A DNA stretch of 64,000 bases from Chytriomyces cf. hyalinus JEL632 (Eukaryota; Chytridiomycota; Chytridiomycetes; Chytridiales; Chytriomycetaceae). The stretch spans positions 124,001 through 188,000 of the forward strand of contig JAIWWG010000068.1 in NCBI GenBank assembly GCA_025435555.1, in the 5' to 3' direction. Positions 45,278 to 55,909 of this stretch are shown here, in pieces; the first letter of the stretch is position 1; every line of letters begins with the position of its first letter. The notes below the pieces were generated by a model. It saw nothing but the letters and a program-made list of their open reading frames with translations, did not search any database and was not told the origin of the DNA. The position numbers were made by a program, and so were the translations under genes.

Positions 45278-47582
45278 ATGCTTCGCTTCAGCCAGAGAGT
45301 TTCCAGCTCAGCACACTCGAACTGGGCTGTACGGGCAGCTTCGGGCGTCAGTGCACCATCTAATACGTCAGCATCAGCGCCGCCTCCCAAGCGCAAGAAG
45401 AAAAAGAACAAGCACGTCGCTCAAACCCCATCATCAGATACATCTGCGCTGGTGGAGAAGCCGTTTCTGTTTGAGACGGTTCCGCATGAAGAAACTAGCC
45501 ACATTCAAGTAGCGAAGCTGGCGCATGGCCTCGACCGTGTTTTGTTCAAGTAACTTTGCATCTCTCATAAACCTCTTTCAACACTAAAATCTCAAACTGT
45601 CGCTTGGTGCGTGTTTCCATGATGTTACCAGTCCCGGAATTCATTGGCTCAAAGATCCGCGAACAAACGTTTTCAATTTCGACCCGTTCCTTGAAACTGT
45701 CACTCAGCCAGAAGACTTTAATTTCAACGCCATGCCGCCGTATCGACTCGCTTCTGCCGATAAAGTGAGTTCATCCTTTCCTTTCTTTCGTCGATCCTTC
45801 GTTTCTAACCGCGACTGCTCAAATACATTCAGATTCTTTTATCGCTCACAAAGAAACATGATCGCAAATACTTTTCGTCTACTTCATCCATCACTGGGCT
45901 CCTTGCGCAAATGTACCATTTAATTTCAAATCACAAAGGAATCAACGAGAAGGGGTTTTCAACGCCATACGCGAAGCAGGTGAATTTTTTTTTTTTGTGT
46001 TTTCGCCAGAGTCGTTCTGTTTACGCGTCGGCTTTCTTTCAAGAAAAACACATACACAATGTTTCAAAGGAAACCTACTTCCGCCCTTTTGCGAATCCAT
46101 GACAACGGCGTCTACAGTATTGACCAGGAAAAAGGACCGCAAACTGAGAAGCAGTCGAATGAAATCTTGATGCATCTGGTAAAAAGGAGCTCTATCATGC
46201 AGTTTTTCATCGTGCTCAATGTTTTTGTTTTGAACGCAGGGAAAATCCCTCGAAAAGCTTGTAACGGCTGACAAGGAGGAATATGCCACGTTTTTAAACG
46301 GCGCTGTGCTCCCCGAAGGACACGAGTTTCAGCAGGAGGAAGCGTTTCACTATGCAAAAGTTGAAGGGTTCATGTTGCGTTCGCAGCTGGATTGCGTGGA
46401 TGCACGGTTGCCTGGCAAAACGTTCGACATTAAAACGCGTGCTTCCGTGGTAGTGCGTATGGATCCAGAACATTATAAGGTTGAAACGAAATCTTTTTTT
46501 TGCTTTTTCCTTCACTCATGCTCTTCCCAGGATCATCAAGATTACAAGTTGAATCGATTGAAGGGCATGTTGTCGTCATTCGAACGCGAATATTTCGACA
46601 TGGCGCGGTCAACAATGCTCAAGTACAAGTTGAGTGCCCAAAAAATAATCTGCTTTGGTAAATAATTCAGAATGTATATTCCCAGTCTTCAAGTGCGAAT
46701 CGGAAATATGGACGGAATCTTTGTCGCATACCATAATACGCAGTCAATTTTCGGGTTCCAGTACATTAGTCGGGAGGAAATGAATGCAGTTTTATATGGA
46801 TCTTGTGCGTTTGGAGATGCAGCTTTCGCCATGGCTACGAAAGCATTGGAAGCTGTGTTGGACAAGGCGCTTACGCGGTATCGCGGAGAGAATGTGCGAA
46901 TTACTGTCAAAGTCCAGAAAGATGTTTGTTGAAAAATATTGCTTTTTTTTTAGACGTCATTTCGCAAGGTTTCTGACGCCGCAGTCTATGCTTTTCGTTC
47001 CAGGAACTCGTATTTTACGTGGAACCTGTTTCCGAAACAGTGCCAGAAGGCGAAGGCCGACTCACAAAATACCGCTTGAAGATCCACTTCAACTCGTACA
47101 AAAAGTTTTCCGAACAGTCGAACGAAAATGATGCCAACCGAGAACAGGGCGATTGGATGGTGCGCGGAAGTCTTAACGGAGGAAACAAACAGAGACATCC
47201 GTTGGATATGTCTTCGAAAAGGGGAGAGTTTGATCCATCGCGATGGAATATCGCATACACCATCACAGAGGTTGCTCATCAAGATGTGGCCTCTGTGACG
47301 GGGCCAAATCCTTCGCAGACGAATTCAACAGCAGAGGCCGTGCCAGCATTCGTTAACACCGAGGAAAGCCCATTTTCAGGGGAAGCGGACCTTGCTGCAA
47401 CCTTGGGTCCTCTGAACAACAAGCGGGGAGGAGATCAGGGTCAACAGAAAGCGCTGCATGTGGAATATGCTGATGTTCGTAATTCGACAGGAAATTTGAA
47501 CAGATCTGATGACTCGAGAAAGGGAGCCATTGCCTTTGCGAAACAAATCAAGCGGGAGGCAGCAAGGTTGGATACGAAGTAG
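45278..47582 (+). CDS. PET127: Mitochondrial mRNA processing protein PET127
   Basis: Pet127-family protein required for 5'-end processing and stability of mitochondrial RNA in yeasts; 618 aa. Exons 45278..45549, 45632..45764, 45833..45979, 46044..46178, 46240..46479, 46531..46628, 46671..46923, 47004..47582. The N-terminus (MLRFSQRVSSSAHSNWAVR) is a good mitochondrial presequence, followed by a Lys-rich stretch. Family blocks: HWLKDPRTNVFNFDPFLE, ITGLLAQMYHLISNHK, TSALLRIHDNGVYSID, FMLRSQLDCVDARLPGKTFDIKTRA, FDMARSTMLKYK, VRIGNMDGIFVAYHNT and the C-terminal RWNIAYTITE. The start of exon 4 was chosen by phase (after TTTCAAG) and is the least certain junction. Confidence 0.9.
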
Positions 47583-47733
47583 AGGATGATGGACACATTG
47601 TTTATTCTGCGTGCGCAGAGGATGGGGGGCTTTGTTTAGTTTTGGATATTAAACCATGACCCAAGTGTTTTTTGTCCACTTCATGTGACCCAAATAGGGC
47701 AAAAAAATTATCAGATTGGGCGAAGGAAAATTC

Positions 47734-50132
47734 ATGAAGACCTCATTTTGCGTGTGTGCAGCAGTGGTTGGAGCGGTGCTCACGGCTTCCTCGCATGCGG
47801 CAGGACTGCATCCCATCAGAGCGCTGGACAGACGTCAGACAGCAAGCGGTGCTGCTGCCTCCCCAGACTGTCCCGTGCTCAACCGGCTCTTTGGCTTCCA
47901 GTTCACCAACGCTGGCGACAACGCGGACTGCTGCACAAGCGTGCCGGATCATTTTCAGTGCAACGAAGCGACACCGAGGAGAATCTCAAACATGTACGGA
48001 AGAGTGGGAATGCAGGCCAAAAACCCCGTGGCCTTTGTTTGAGTTTGTACTGACGTTGGTCCAAAAACGAAAAACAGATCGATGGATCATCGGATGACCA
48101 ACGTGCGTCTCTTTCCTGAGTTCATGCAGTTTACCGAACTGGAATATCTGTAAAGTGATCTTTTATTTTTTTTGCCTGTGTCTTTTTTTTTTTTTGGCTT
48201 GACAAGTTTGAACCTGACCCAAGCTTCAAATCCTGTCAGATCACTCTACAATGGCAGCTTACCAGGACCGATCCCAACAGAGCTGGGTCAGTTCAAAAAG
48301 CTCGAGTATCTTAACCTGGGCATGAACCAGTTCTCTGGCGGTGTACCGTCCGAATTCGCGCAATTGACCAGCCTCAAAGAACTGTAACGATTTGTCATTG
48401 CGCGCGTACACACACATACACTTTCTTAACACAATCTTGTACTTCTGTTCTTTAAAGAATCATCACAGACAACACATTCATGAACGGCACCATCCCAAGC
48501 GAACTGGGCACCCTGCAAAACCTCGAAAAGCTGCAATTGAGTCGAAACTCATTAACTGGAACCGTTCCCGACTCGTTACTGAGTCTTTCGAAATTGCGCG
48601 ACTTGGAGCTTCAAAATAATTTACTGTCAGGCCCTGTTCCGCCGCTGCTTCGTTTGAATGGGAAGTTGGACGTGTCTGCGAATTGCTTTGATGGACAGAC
48701 ACCGTGGAATTTTAGGTGTCCAAAGGTTGGGGCTGTGAGTGCGACGACGGGTGCAGTGTCTGGGGCAGGAGGTAAAGCTGGGGGAGCGGGAAATTCGAAT
48801 TCAGAAAATGCGCCACCTGCGAACAATATGGCTGGTATGATTGGGGCTGTGGTGGGTGGATTGGCTGCGTTGATTGTGTTGGTGGTTGCGTTTGTCTTTT
48901 TTCGAAAGAGAAGGTCGAATGGGTTTGTCATGAATTTTTGTTTTGTTCTCCCTGTTTGGTAACGATGCTTAATTCACGAAAACTGCCCCAGTGCCATTCA
49001 AAAGGATGAAGCGCCAAGGAATGCAGCGGTGCGATACGACTCTGATCTTGTCAAAATCAAAGTAAATGATCACGATCAGCCAGCATCATTTACTTCGCTC
49101 CCTCAACAAGTGTATGATTCCAAGCATGTACCTTCCGCGTATCTCAACAGCGGCAGCGGCAGCAGCAGTTCCAGTCAATTGCCAGAAACGATCAGCGACG
49201 ACATGAACACGCCTTCTTCTACACCTAAAAACTCGAATCCAGAAGATCCACCACAACAGCAATTACCAGCAGACTCAAACAATCACGAACAAATCGACTT
49301 TTTTGCGCCTGCACCAGGAGAAAGTCCGAATTATTACGCCATCACCGAGAGTGGTATGAGCTCATTGACAGATCCTCGCCGAGCCGTCACTTCCTACCGA
49401 CTCCTTCCTGAGAAAAATCGAGCATTCGCCAGCGCCACTGAAAGCGACTTGGCCAGTTCACGACCAACATATGCAGCGGATGAAAAGGTTTCGTACTCTG
49501 GAGGAGCACAGTTGATGGCCGAGCCAATGGATGAAAATGAAGGAGGAGAATTGGAGCCGTCCTTTTTGGATACTCTATCGCCGGGTGGGGTGGGCGCTGG
49601 TCGTGGACGTGGGGCGTTGGATGAGAAAGCCATGTTGCGTGGAACAGCTGCTGTGCCGGAAAAAAGTTCAGCGCTGTTTAATGGACTTCTTCAACGTGAC
49701 AGCTTGAATGACGGTCAAGTACCCGGCAATCCAGCAACGGATGCGGCGCCGTTGCCAGGGAAAGAATCCATGCTGTTTCAAGCGCTACACAATCCCGAGG
49801 AAACGAACCCGCGCACTGAACAAACTGGAACTGACCTGAATGCAAGGGTAATATCTTCTTGGTCAATAGAGCAAGTAGCTGAATGGGCAGCCAAGATTGA
49901 ACGCGGTGGCGTTGGAATCAAGTTTGCCGACCTTGTCAAGCAACATCAAGTAACCGGGCAAGTGCTGCTGCAACTGACTCGAGAAGATTTGCGCACGGAT
50001 TTTGGATTGAATATTACGGATCGGTTGGTAGTCGACGATTGCATTAGACAGTTGAAGGCATCAGCGGGAGTTGGGCTTGTTCCGCAGGAGAGGGATGCTG
50101 GGACGTTACCTCCATCGTACAGCGCCATTTAG
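47734..50132 (+). CDS. LRR receptor-like protein 1 (LRR-TM-SAM-PPxY)
   Basis: 690 aa; exons 47734..47993, 48078..48149, 48240..48383, 48458..48913, 48992..50132. Signal peptide at residues 1-24 (MKTSFCVCAAVVGAVLTASSHA). A Cys-rich cap follows (DCPVLNRLFGF, DCCTSVP, FQC), then about six plant-type leucine-rich repeats (e.g. LEYLNLGMNQFSGGVPSEF, LEKLQLSRNSLTGTVPDSL). A Gly/Ala stalk leads to one helix (residues about 283-307) ending FFRKR. The ~290-residue tail has SFLD, LDEKAMLRG and PLPGKESMLF motifs, a SAM domain (SWSIEQVAEWAAKIE ... LLQLTREDLRTDFGLN, about 600-668) and ends GTLPPSYSAI, a PY motif. All LRR introns are phase 2. First of a four-gene tandem array; nearest relative is the next gene. 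Confidence 0.9.
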
Positions 50133-50288
50133 ATGCGGCCTCATGCGCTGGGGAGGGAGGGAGGAAGACGCGTGTTGCCGATAGATCCCACAAAGTATTA
50201 TACATAAGATATGCACTAAAGAAGCAGCAGTGCGACTGATTGCAGCGCCAAGGCATCTCTTTCGCTCCAAAAAATTTCCATCAAACGC

Positions 50289-50700
50289 ATGATTGCCTCC
50301 ACTGCCATGTTGGGGGCTCTTGCCCTGAGCGCAGCGGCTGTGCCCATGAAGGACGTCGGAATGGTCCGACGCCAGGCAGACATATCACCAGACTGTCCGG
50401 CACTCAACCGTCTCTTTGGCTTCGAGTTCACCAACGTCGGCAACAATGCGGACTGCTGCACCAGTGTGCCCAACCGCTTCCAATGCAACAATGCTTCACC
50501 CAGAAGGGTTACCAGCATGTGAGGGCCATCTTTTTCACTACCAAGGGAGCATTGTCTCGGGACGGGGGGAGACTGATCCGCCATCTCTCTTTTCGATATG
50601 CAGCACTATGGACAACAGGATCTTTCACATGCAGCTTTACCCGGACATTATGCAGTTTACAGAGATGACCTACCTGTAAGAGTTGATTGAATGCACCTCA

Positions 50701-50736
<36 letters not shown>

Positions 50737-52435
50737 GAGCTCTAACTCCGACACCCTGCAGGACCCTGTACAACAACAGCATCCCCGGTGTGATCCCAAC
50801 ACAGATGGGGCAGCTGTCGAAGCTCGGATACCTGAACCTCGGAGTCAACCAATTCAGCGGCTCTATTCCGACCGAGTTTGGCGGCATGACCAGTCTGACA
50901 ACTCTGTATGTGTGCTCAAATTTATTTTTTATTTATTTTGTGGCTGGGCCCACTTGTGTGTAACGTTCTTTGTTTTTTGTCACAGCATTCTCTCCGACAA
51001 CCCAGGCATCAAAGGATCGATCCCCACTGAGTTGGCGAACTTGCAGATGCTGCAGGAGCTGTAAGGCCCCCCCTCCCCCATCATTCCCATGCTGTGGTTG
51101 CTGTGATGCTGACTGTTTCTCAACCCATTCATCAGGGATCTATCCAAGAACTCATTGACAGGATCCGTGCCAGCTGCCGTGGTTGCAATTCCAACGTTAC
51201 AGAAAATCAATATGGAAGGAAACTTGTTGACTGGAGACTTGCCCGCATTCAAAGGAACGGGTCTTTTTGGACGAAACTGTTTCACAAATCAAAGTCCGTC
51301 AAATCCACAATGTTCCTCCGGAAAGCCATCCAGCAGTGATGGTGTTGCTCCTGGGGGTGGCAGTGGTGCCGCCACCGCGTCGTCGAAAGCTTCCAACGGT
51401 ACAGTAGGAACACAGAACCAACCGCAGCCACAGGAATCGAGTGCCCCGATTGCAGCAATTGTGGGTGGAATTGCGGGAGGTCTCTGCGCACTGGGACTTG
51501 TGATTGCATTTGTGATTGTGCAGAAACGCCGTACTTCAAAGAACACTGCTGAAATGGGTGGTAACAAGATGCCACTTGCGCCTGGACCCAATAGCGCATT
51601 GTACGGTGCCGCCGCGGAGGCTAAAACCGAATACCAGGAGCACGCGTATGACTCTGAGTATGGAGTTGCACCCGTGTTCAAGGGTCAAGTCAATGCAAAT
51701 ACAGTACCCTCGTCGCATGGAAGCATGCCGCCTTACCCTGGCACAGCGTCGGATGCTGGTTCTTCACGCATGTCTGGGTCAGCACGTGCTACCGACTCGT
51801 ATGCAGTATTTTCGGACAAGAAGAGTGGAAGTGCGTTCAGATCTGGCAGCGATGTCAAGGCACCTCTGCCGTCGGATTCTTCAGCGAATCGACCTTCGTT
51901 CTTGGATTCTCAGTTTTCGTCGTATGGAACTGGTCAACTTGATGAAAAGACGCTTCTACGTTCTATGGGTCCGGGTGGTGTTCCTGTTGTTGCAGGAGGT
52001 CGTGTTGCACAGGATGCTGGTCCACTGCCATCCAAAGACGCGAGTTTGTTTAGCAGTTCTTCAGCTCCAGTGATTGACCCAAGAACATGGAGTGTGGAGG
52101 AAACTGCACAATGGGCGACCAAGATTGAAAGAATCGGAGTGTTTGTTGCTGCGAGAATTCAAGGTGAGGAGTTGGTTATTTTAAACGAGTTGAGTTGTGG
52201 TTACCTAACACGTGAATTTAATTTTTTAGAGCATGGTATTAATGGCGCGTTGCTTCTGAAAGCAACTGTTGATGATTACCGTAACGAACTTGGTCTCACT
52301 AAGCTGGGAGACCGCGCTCTGTTTGGCGAATATGTCAAGGCGTTGAAGGAAGCAGCCGGATTGGGCGGCTCTGGGGAGGAAAGAGACGCTGGTGTGGGAT
52401 CGAACGGGGCAGCGCCACCATCATACAGTTACTAG
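50289..52435 (+). CDS. LRR receptor-like protein 2 (LRR-TM-SAM-PPxY)
   Basis: 584 aa; exons 50289..50518, 50604..50675, 50762..50905, 50986..51060, 51136..52163, 52230..52435. Signal peptide MIASTAMLGALALSAAAVP; Cys cap almost the same as in receptor 1 (NRLFGFEFTN, NADCCTSVP, FQCN), showing a recent tandem duplication. LRRs: YLNLGVNQFSGSIPTEF, GIKGSIPTELANLQ, DLSKNSLTGSVPAAV, NMEGNLLTGDLPAF. Helix IAAIVGGIAGGLCALGLVIAFVIV then KRR. Tail motifs SFLDSQFSS, LDEKTLLRS, PLPSKDASLF; SAM domain (TWSVEETAQWATKIERI ... GALLLKATVDDYRNELGLTKLGD) split by one phase-1 intron; C-terminus APPSYSY. Intron 2 holds a (TG)15 repeat. Confidence 0.9.
50703..50732 (+). repeat. (TG)15 microsatellite
   Basis: Perfect TG dinucleotide run in intron 2 of LRR receptor 2, about 30 nt before the 3' splice site. 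Confidence 0.95.
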
Positions 52436-52933
52436 AACAAGGGGGGGGCATTTAGCAGCAAATAAGATGGCCATCATTCATATCAGGGGTCTCAAAATGA
52501 ATATACAACTATTTGTGCAAAATTCCTTGCGTCCTGTCCTGTCTTGCACATCATGATCTAGTTTTTTTTTGTCTTCAATAAACCGAATTGTTCACCTCTT
52601 CTGAATAAGGAAAAAATAAAAAAACCTCTTGCATCCGTCGTCCGTCTTTTGCAAAGATGCAGTTTGGTGGATACGCGTGGTGCGGTGGGAGTGTCAGGAT
52701 AAGTTGTTCCGATTCACGTCAAGCAAGCGCGTCTTGCCCTCTCTCTCTCTCTATCTCTCTCTCTCTGTCCGTCGTTCTCTTCTCGTTCAAGCTTCTCGTT
52801 GCTGAGTATGTCTTTGTCTTTCTTCCGTGTCTGTCTCTTGCTGTCTCTCTTGAAAATAAAAAATAAAACAGTAAATAAAAAAGAGGAATATTTATACCAG
52901 CCTCACAAATGCGTTGATTAAATCGTCATAAAA
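52436..52933. other. Intergenic region between LRR receptors 2 and 3
   Basis: 498 nt. A poly(A) signal AATAAA lies at 52577-52582 for receptor 2, and a CT-rich microsatellite-like tract at 52738-52767 precedes receptor 3. A second A-rich stretch (52855-52885) lies just upstream of the receptor 3 start. No further gene is supported. Confidence 0.5.
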
Positions 52934-52971
52934 ATGAAGCTGTTTCTTCTTGTCGGACTTGCACTCGCAGT

Positions 52972-53006
<35 letters not shown>

Positions 53007-55546
53007 TCGATGCTCGGACGGACATGTCCGGATCTGGAGACAGCGCATCTGGAGTGTCCGGATCTGCACAGCGACAGCGTCTCGTCAGGAGACAGGCCAC
53101 CTCCACCATCCCCGCCGACTGCAACATCATCAACTCTGTCTGGACGGGTCTCATGTCAGGCGCATCCTCCCTCGACTGCTGCACCGCCCTTCCTGCCGTC
53201 ATCACTTGCGTCGGAGGAAGAGTCACGGAACTGTTGAGTCCATTGACTTTTGGAACTCCTTAGTCTGACTGACATGACACCCCCGCTTTTCACAGCGACC
53301 TCACCTCAAAGCCCATCTATCCTCTCACTGCTGCTATCCAGGGTCTTACCGAACTTAAAATCCTGTGCGTTCTTTTTTCATTTCATCTCCATTTGCCCCA
53401 CTGAACTGACTCTCTGCAACCCCCCCTACAGCGTTGCCCCTGGAGTCGATGTGTCCGGCGTCGTCAAGGCTCCAACTGAGGGATCCATCCCAACGGAGAT
53501 TGGTACGCTCACAAAGCTGGTCAAAATGTGAGCTCCGTCGTGCTGTCGTTGTCATGTCCGCCGCCACTACTTAAACGTTTTTGCCCCCTTCAGCGACCTT
53601 GCGCAGAACGGACTTCAGGGGAAAATTCCGACCGAACTTGGGAGGCTTACTGCCCTAACCTGGCTGTATGTAGCTGGTTCTTCCCTGTAATGTGCAGGGG
53701 ACTCAATTCAATTCTTCAAAACAGCGTGTTGGGGAAAAATTCATTGACAGGGTCGATTCCACCGCAGATTATGAGCCTGCCCCTTATCACGACCCTGTAA
53801 ATGCAAACATCTTTAATGCGGCTCAAGCGTATCACCTAAACACGCCACTCTTGAACAGTGATGTGTCGTACAATCGTTTGAGTGGGAGTTCAGCAATCAA
53901 TTTTCCAACTTCATACCCATCTTCTCTCCGAACACTGTAAGTCTCGTCTTCCTGCTCAGCCCGCACGTGTCTTAAAACTGAATTGGGGAACCTTTTAGTG
54001 CCGTGGATCATAACTTGTTCACTGGGCCGGCCCCTGCTCTCCCTCCGAGCAACGTCCAACCAAGTTTTGGCTACAACTGCTTTGACAAGGAATCTCCAGC
54101 AAATCCAAACTGCAATTCCGGTGCTGGCAATAATACCGTAGCTCCCGTAGCTCCCACAACGCCCAACCCCACCACCCCCGACTCAAACAACAGCAGTGGT
54201 GGAAATTCTGGCGCAATCATTGGAGGCGCCGTAGGTGGCATTGCTGCACTCGCTTTGGGCATTGTTGGATTCTTTGTTTATCGGAGAAGGTAAACGGCAA
54301 CCCTATCGATTTTACAAATTCTTTGACGGATGCTGATTGTGCAGTTATTGATAGTCAAGCGAAAGAAGCACCTGCTCCTCCTCCCGTTGTCGTACCGCTC
54401 CATTCGTATGATGCCGAATTTGGCCCCAGTCCAGGACAGTACAATAACCAACCCCAACAGCAGTTCAATGGCCAGCCCATCGCATACAACGCTGGCGGAC
54501 AATATGGTGCCCAGCAGCAGCAGCAATACAATAATGCTCAACCTCAATATTACCAGCCTAATGGACCCGCTGGAGCCCAAAGACCTCCCTCATCCAGAGG
54601 AAGCTTCATGCCACCGTACGCAGCGTCCGAGTCTGGTCAATCCCAATCTACTGACCCAAGAGGTGCCGTGCAAGATTACCGCATCTTACCTGAAGTGGGC
54701 AGACGATATGCCACAACGGATACCGACAACCACTCTTCAAACTATGGCGGCGATGAAAAAGCTTCTCAACTTGGACGATCCGAGCCATCGTTCTTGGACA
54801 GTCAATTCAGCAACGCAACAAATCCAAGTCGTGCAGGACCTAATTATGCTCCATTGGATGAAAAGGCAGTTTTACGGGCAGCACAAGGAGCTGGCACGCC
54901 TGTACCACACCCCTCGCATCGCCGTGAAGCTTCACCTCTCCCAGAGAAAAACGCGTACCTGTTCAAATCTCAGCAGCAATCGTCCATTCCTGCGTCTGTT
55001 CATAGCAATGATCCGGGTGCTTTGCCTGAAAAGGATCCAATTTTGTTTGGCCTTGGGGGCGGTGGAAACTCTTTGCCTGCAGTAGGACGGTCCAATTCAC
55101 TTAAAGATCCGAAATCTTGGACTGTGGAAGAGGCGGCTGCGTGGGCGGAGAAGATTGATCGTATTGGTGGTATCATTGCAGCCAAAATTAGAGGTATTTT
55201 TGTCTCCCCTCCCTTTTTTTTTTGTATCCTTTTATTTGAATCTCACATGTGTATGCGATTCTCAGAGCAAGGAATCACTGGCGATATTCTCATTCAAATT
55301 TCGCGCGAGGATATGCGGACTGACTTTGGATTGGCAAAACTTGGTGAGATGCAACAAAAAAAAATTTTATGGTTTCACGAAACAAGAAACAAGGTGGACT
55401 GACACAACAAAACAAATCAAAAAACAGGGGATCGTGCCGAGTTTGAAACGCATCTCAAGATTCTGAAGGCGGATGCTGGGCTGGATGGGGACTTGTCGAC
55501 AGACGCCCCGCTTCCACCAAGCTACCAGGGCCTGTTCCGCGGATGA
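52934..55546 (+). CDS. LRR receptor-like protein 3 (LRR-TM-SAM-PPxY)
   Basis: 670 aa; ten exons: 52934..53232, 53296..53364, 53432..53527, 53594..53665, 53725..53796, 53859..53936, 53999..54289, 54355..55193, 55266..55343, 55428..55546. Signal peptide MKLFLLVGLALAVTSS followed by a Ser run; Cys cap (ADCNII, DCCTALP, ITC). Single LRRs are each encoded by one exon of 69-96 nt with phase-2 borders: GSIPTEIGTLTKL, DLAQNGLQGKIPTELGRL, NSLTGSIPPQIMSLP, DVSYNRLSGSS. Helix AIIGGAVGGIAALALGIVGFFVY then RRR. The tail has a Gln/Tyr-rich part (GQYGAQQQQQYN), RGSFMPPYAASESG, SFLDSQF, LDEKAVLR, PLPEKNAYLF, ALPEKDPILF, a SAM domain (SWTVEEAAAWAEKIDRIGG ... ISREDMRTDFGLAKLGD) and ends PLPPSYQGLFRG. Confidence 0.9.
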
Positions 55547-55909
55547 AAGTTTGCCCCGGCTGGGTGTTGTTGTGTGTAACTCTTTTATTGTTGTTGTTTG
55601 TTGGCCAGTTTGAAGTAGACTTTTTTGTTTTATTGAGAATAATGCTCGTGTGTGGGCAGAGTTTTGTCTGAATTGAATTCTATGGTTGCTTGATTGCTAT
55701 GAAGTTTGCGGCGTGCAAGTGTCTGGATGTTGCCGTGTTGTTGTCACTCTGCCTCCCTCTTCTCACTAGGCGGCTGTCAAGGCATGCAGCATCGCAGCAT
55801 CGCATCGCAGCAGTCAGGTTCAAGCCAGAGTTTTGCTGTTGATTGGACTTATTTAAATTTAACGCCCAGTCCGACCAGCCCCGAATATCTCACTCCGAAA
55901 TCACATCAA
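55547..55909. other. Intergenic region between LRR receptors 3 and 4
   Basis: 363 nt holding the receptor 3 3' UTR (T-rich) and the receptor 4 promoter. An in-frame extension upstream of the receptor 4 start exists but lacks signal-peptide character, so I treat it as non-coding. Confidence 0.45.
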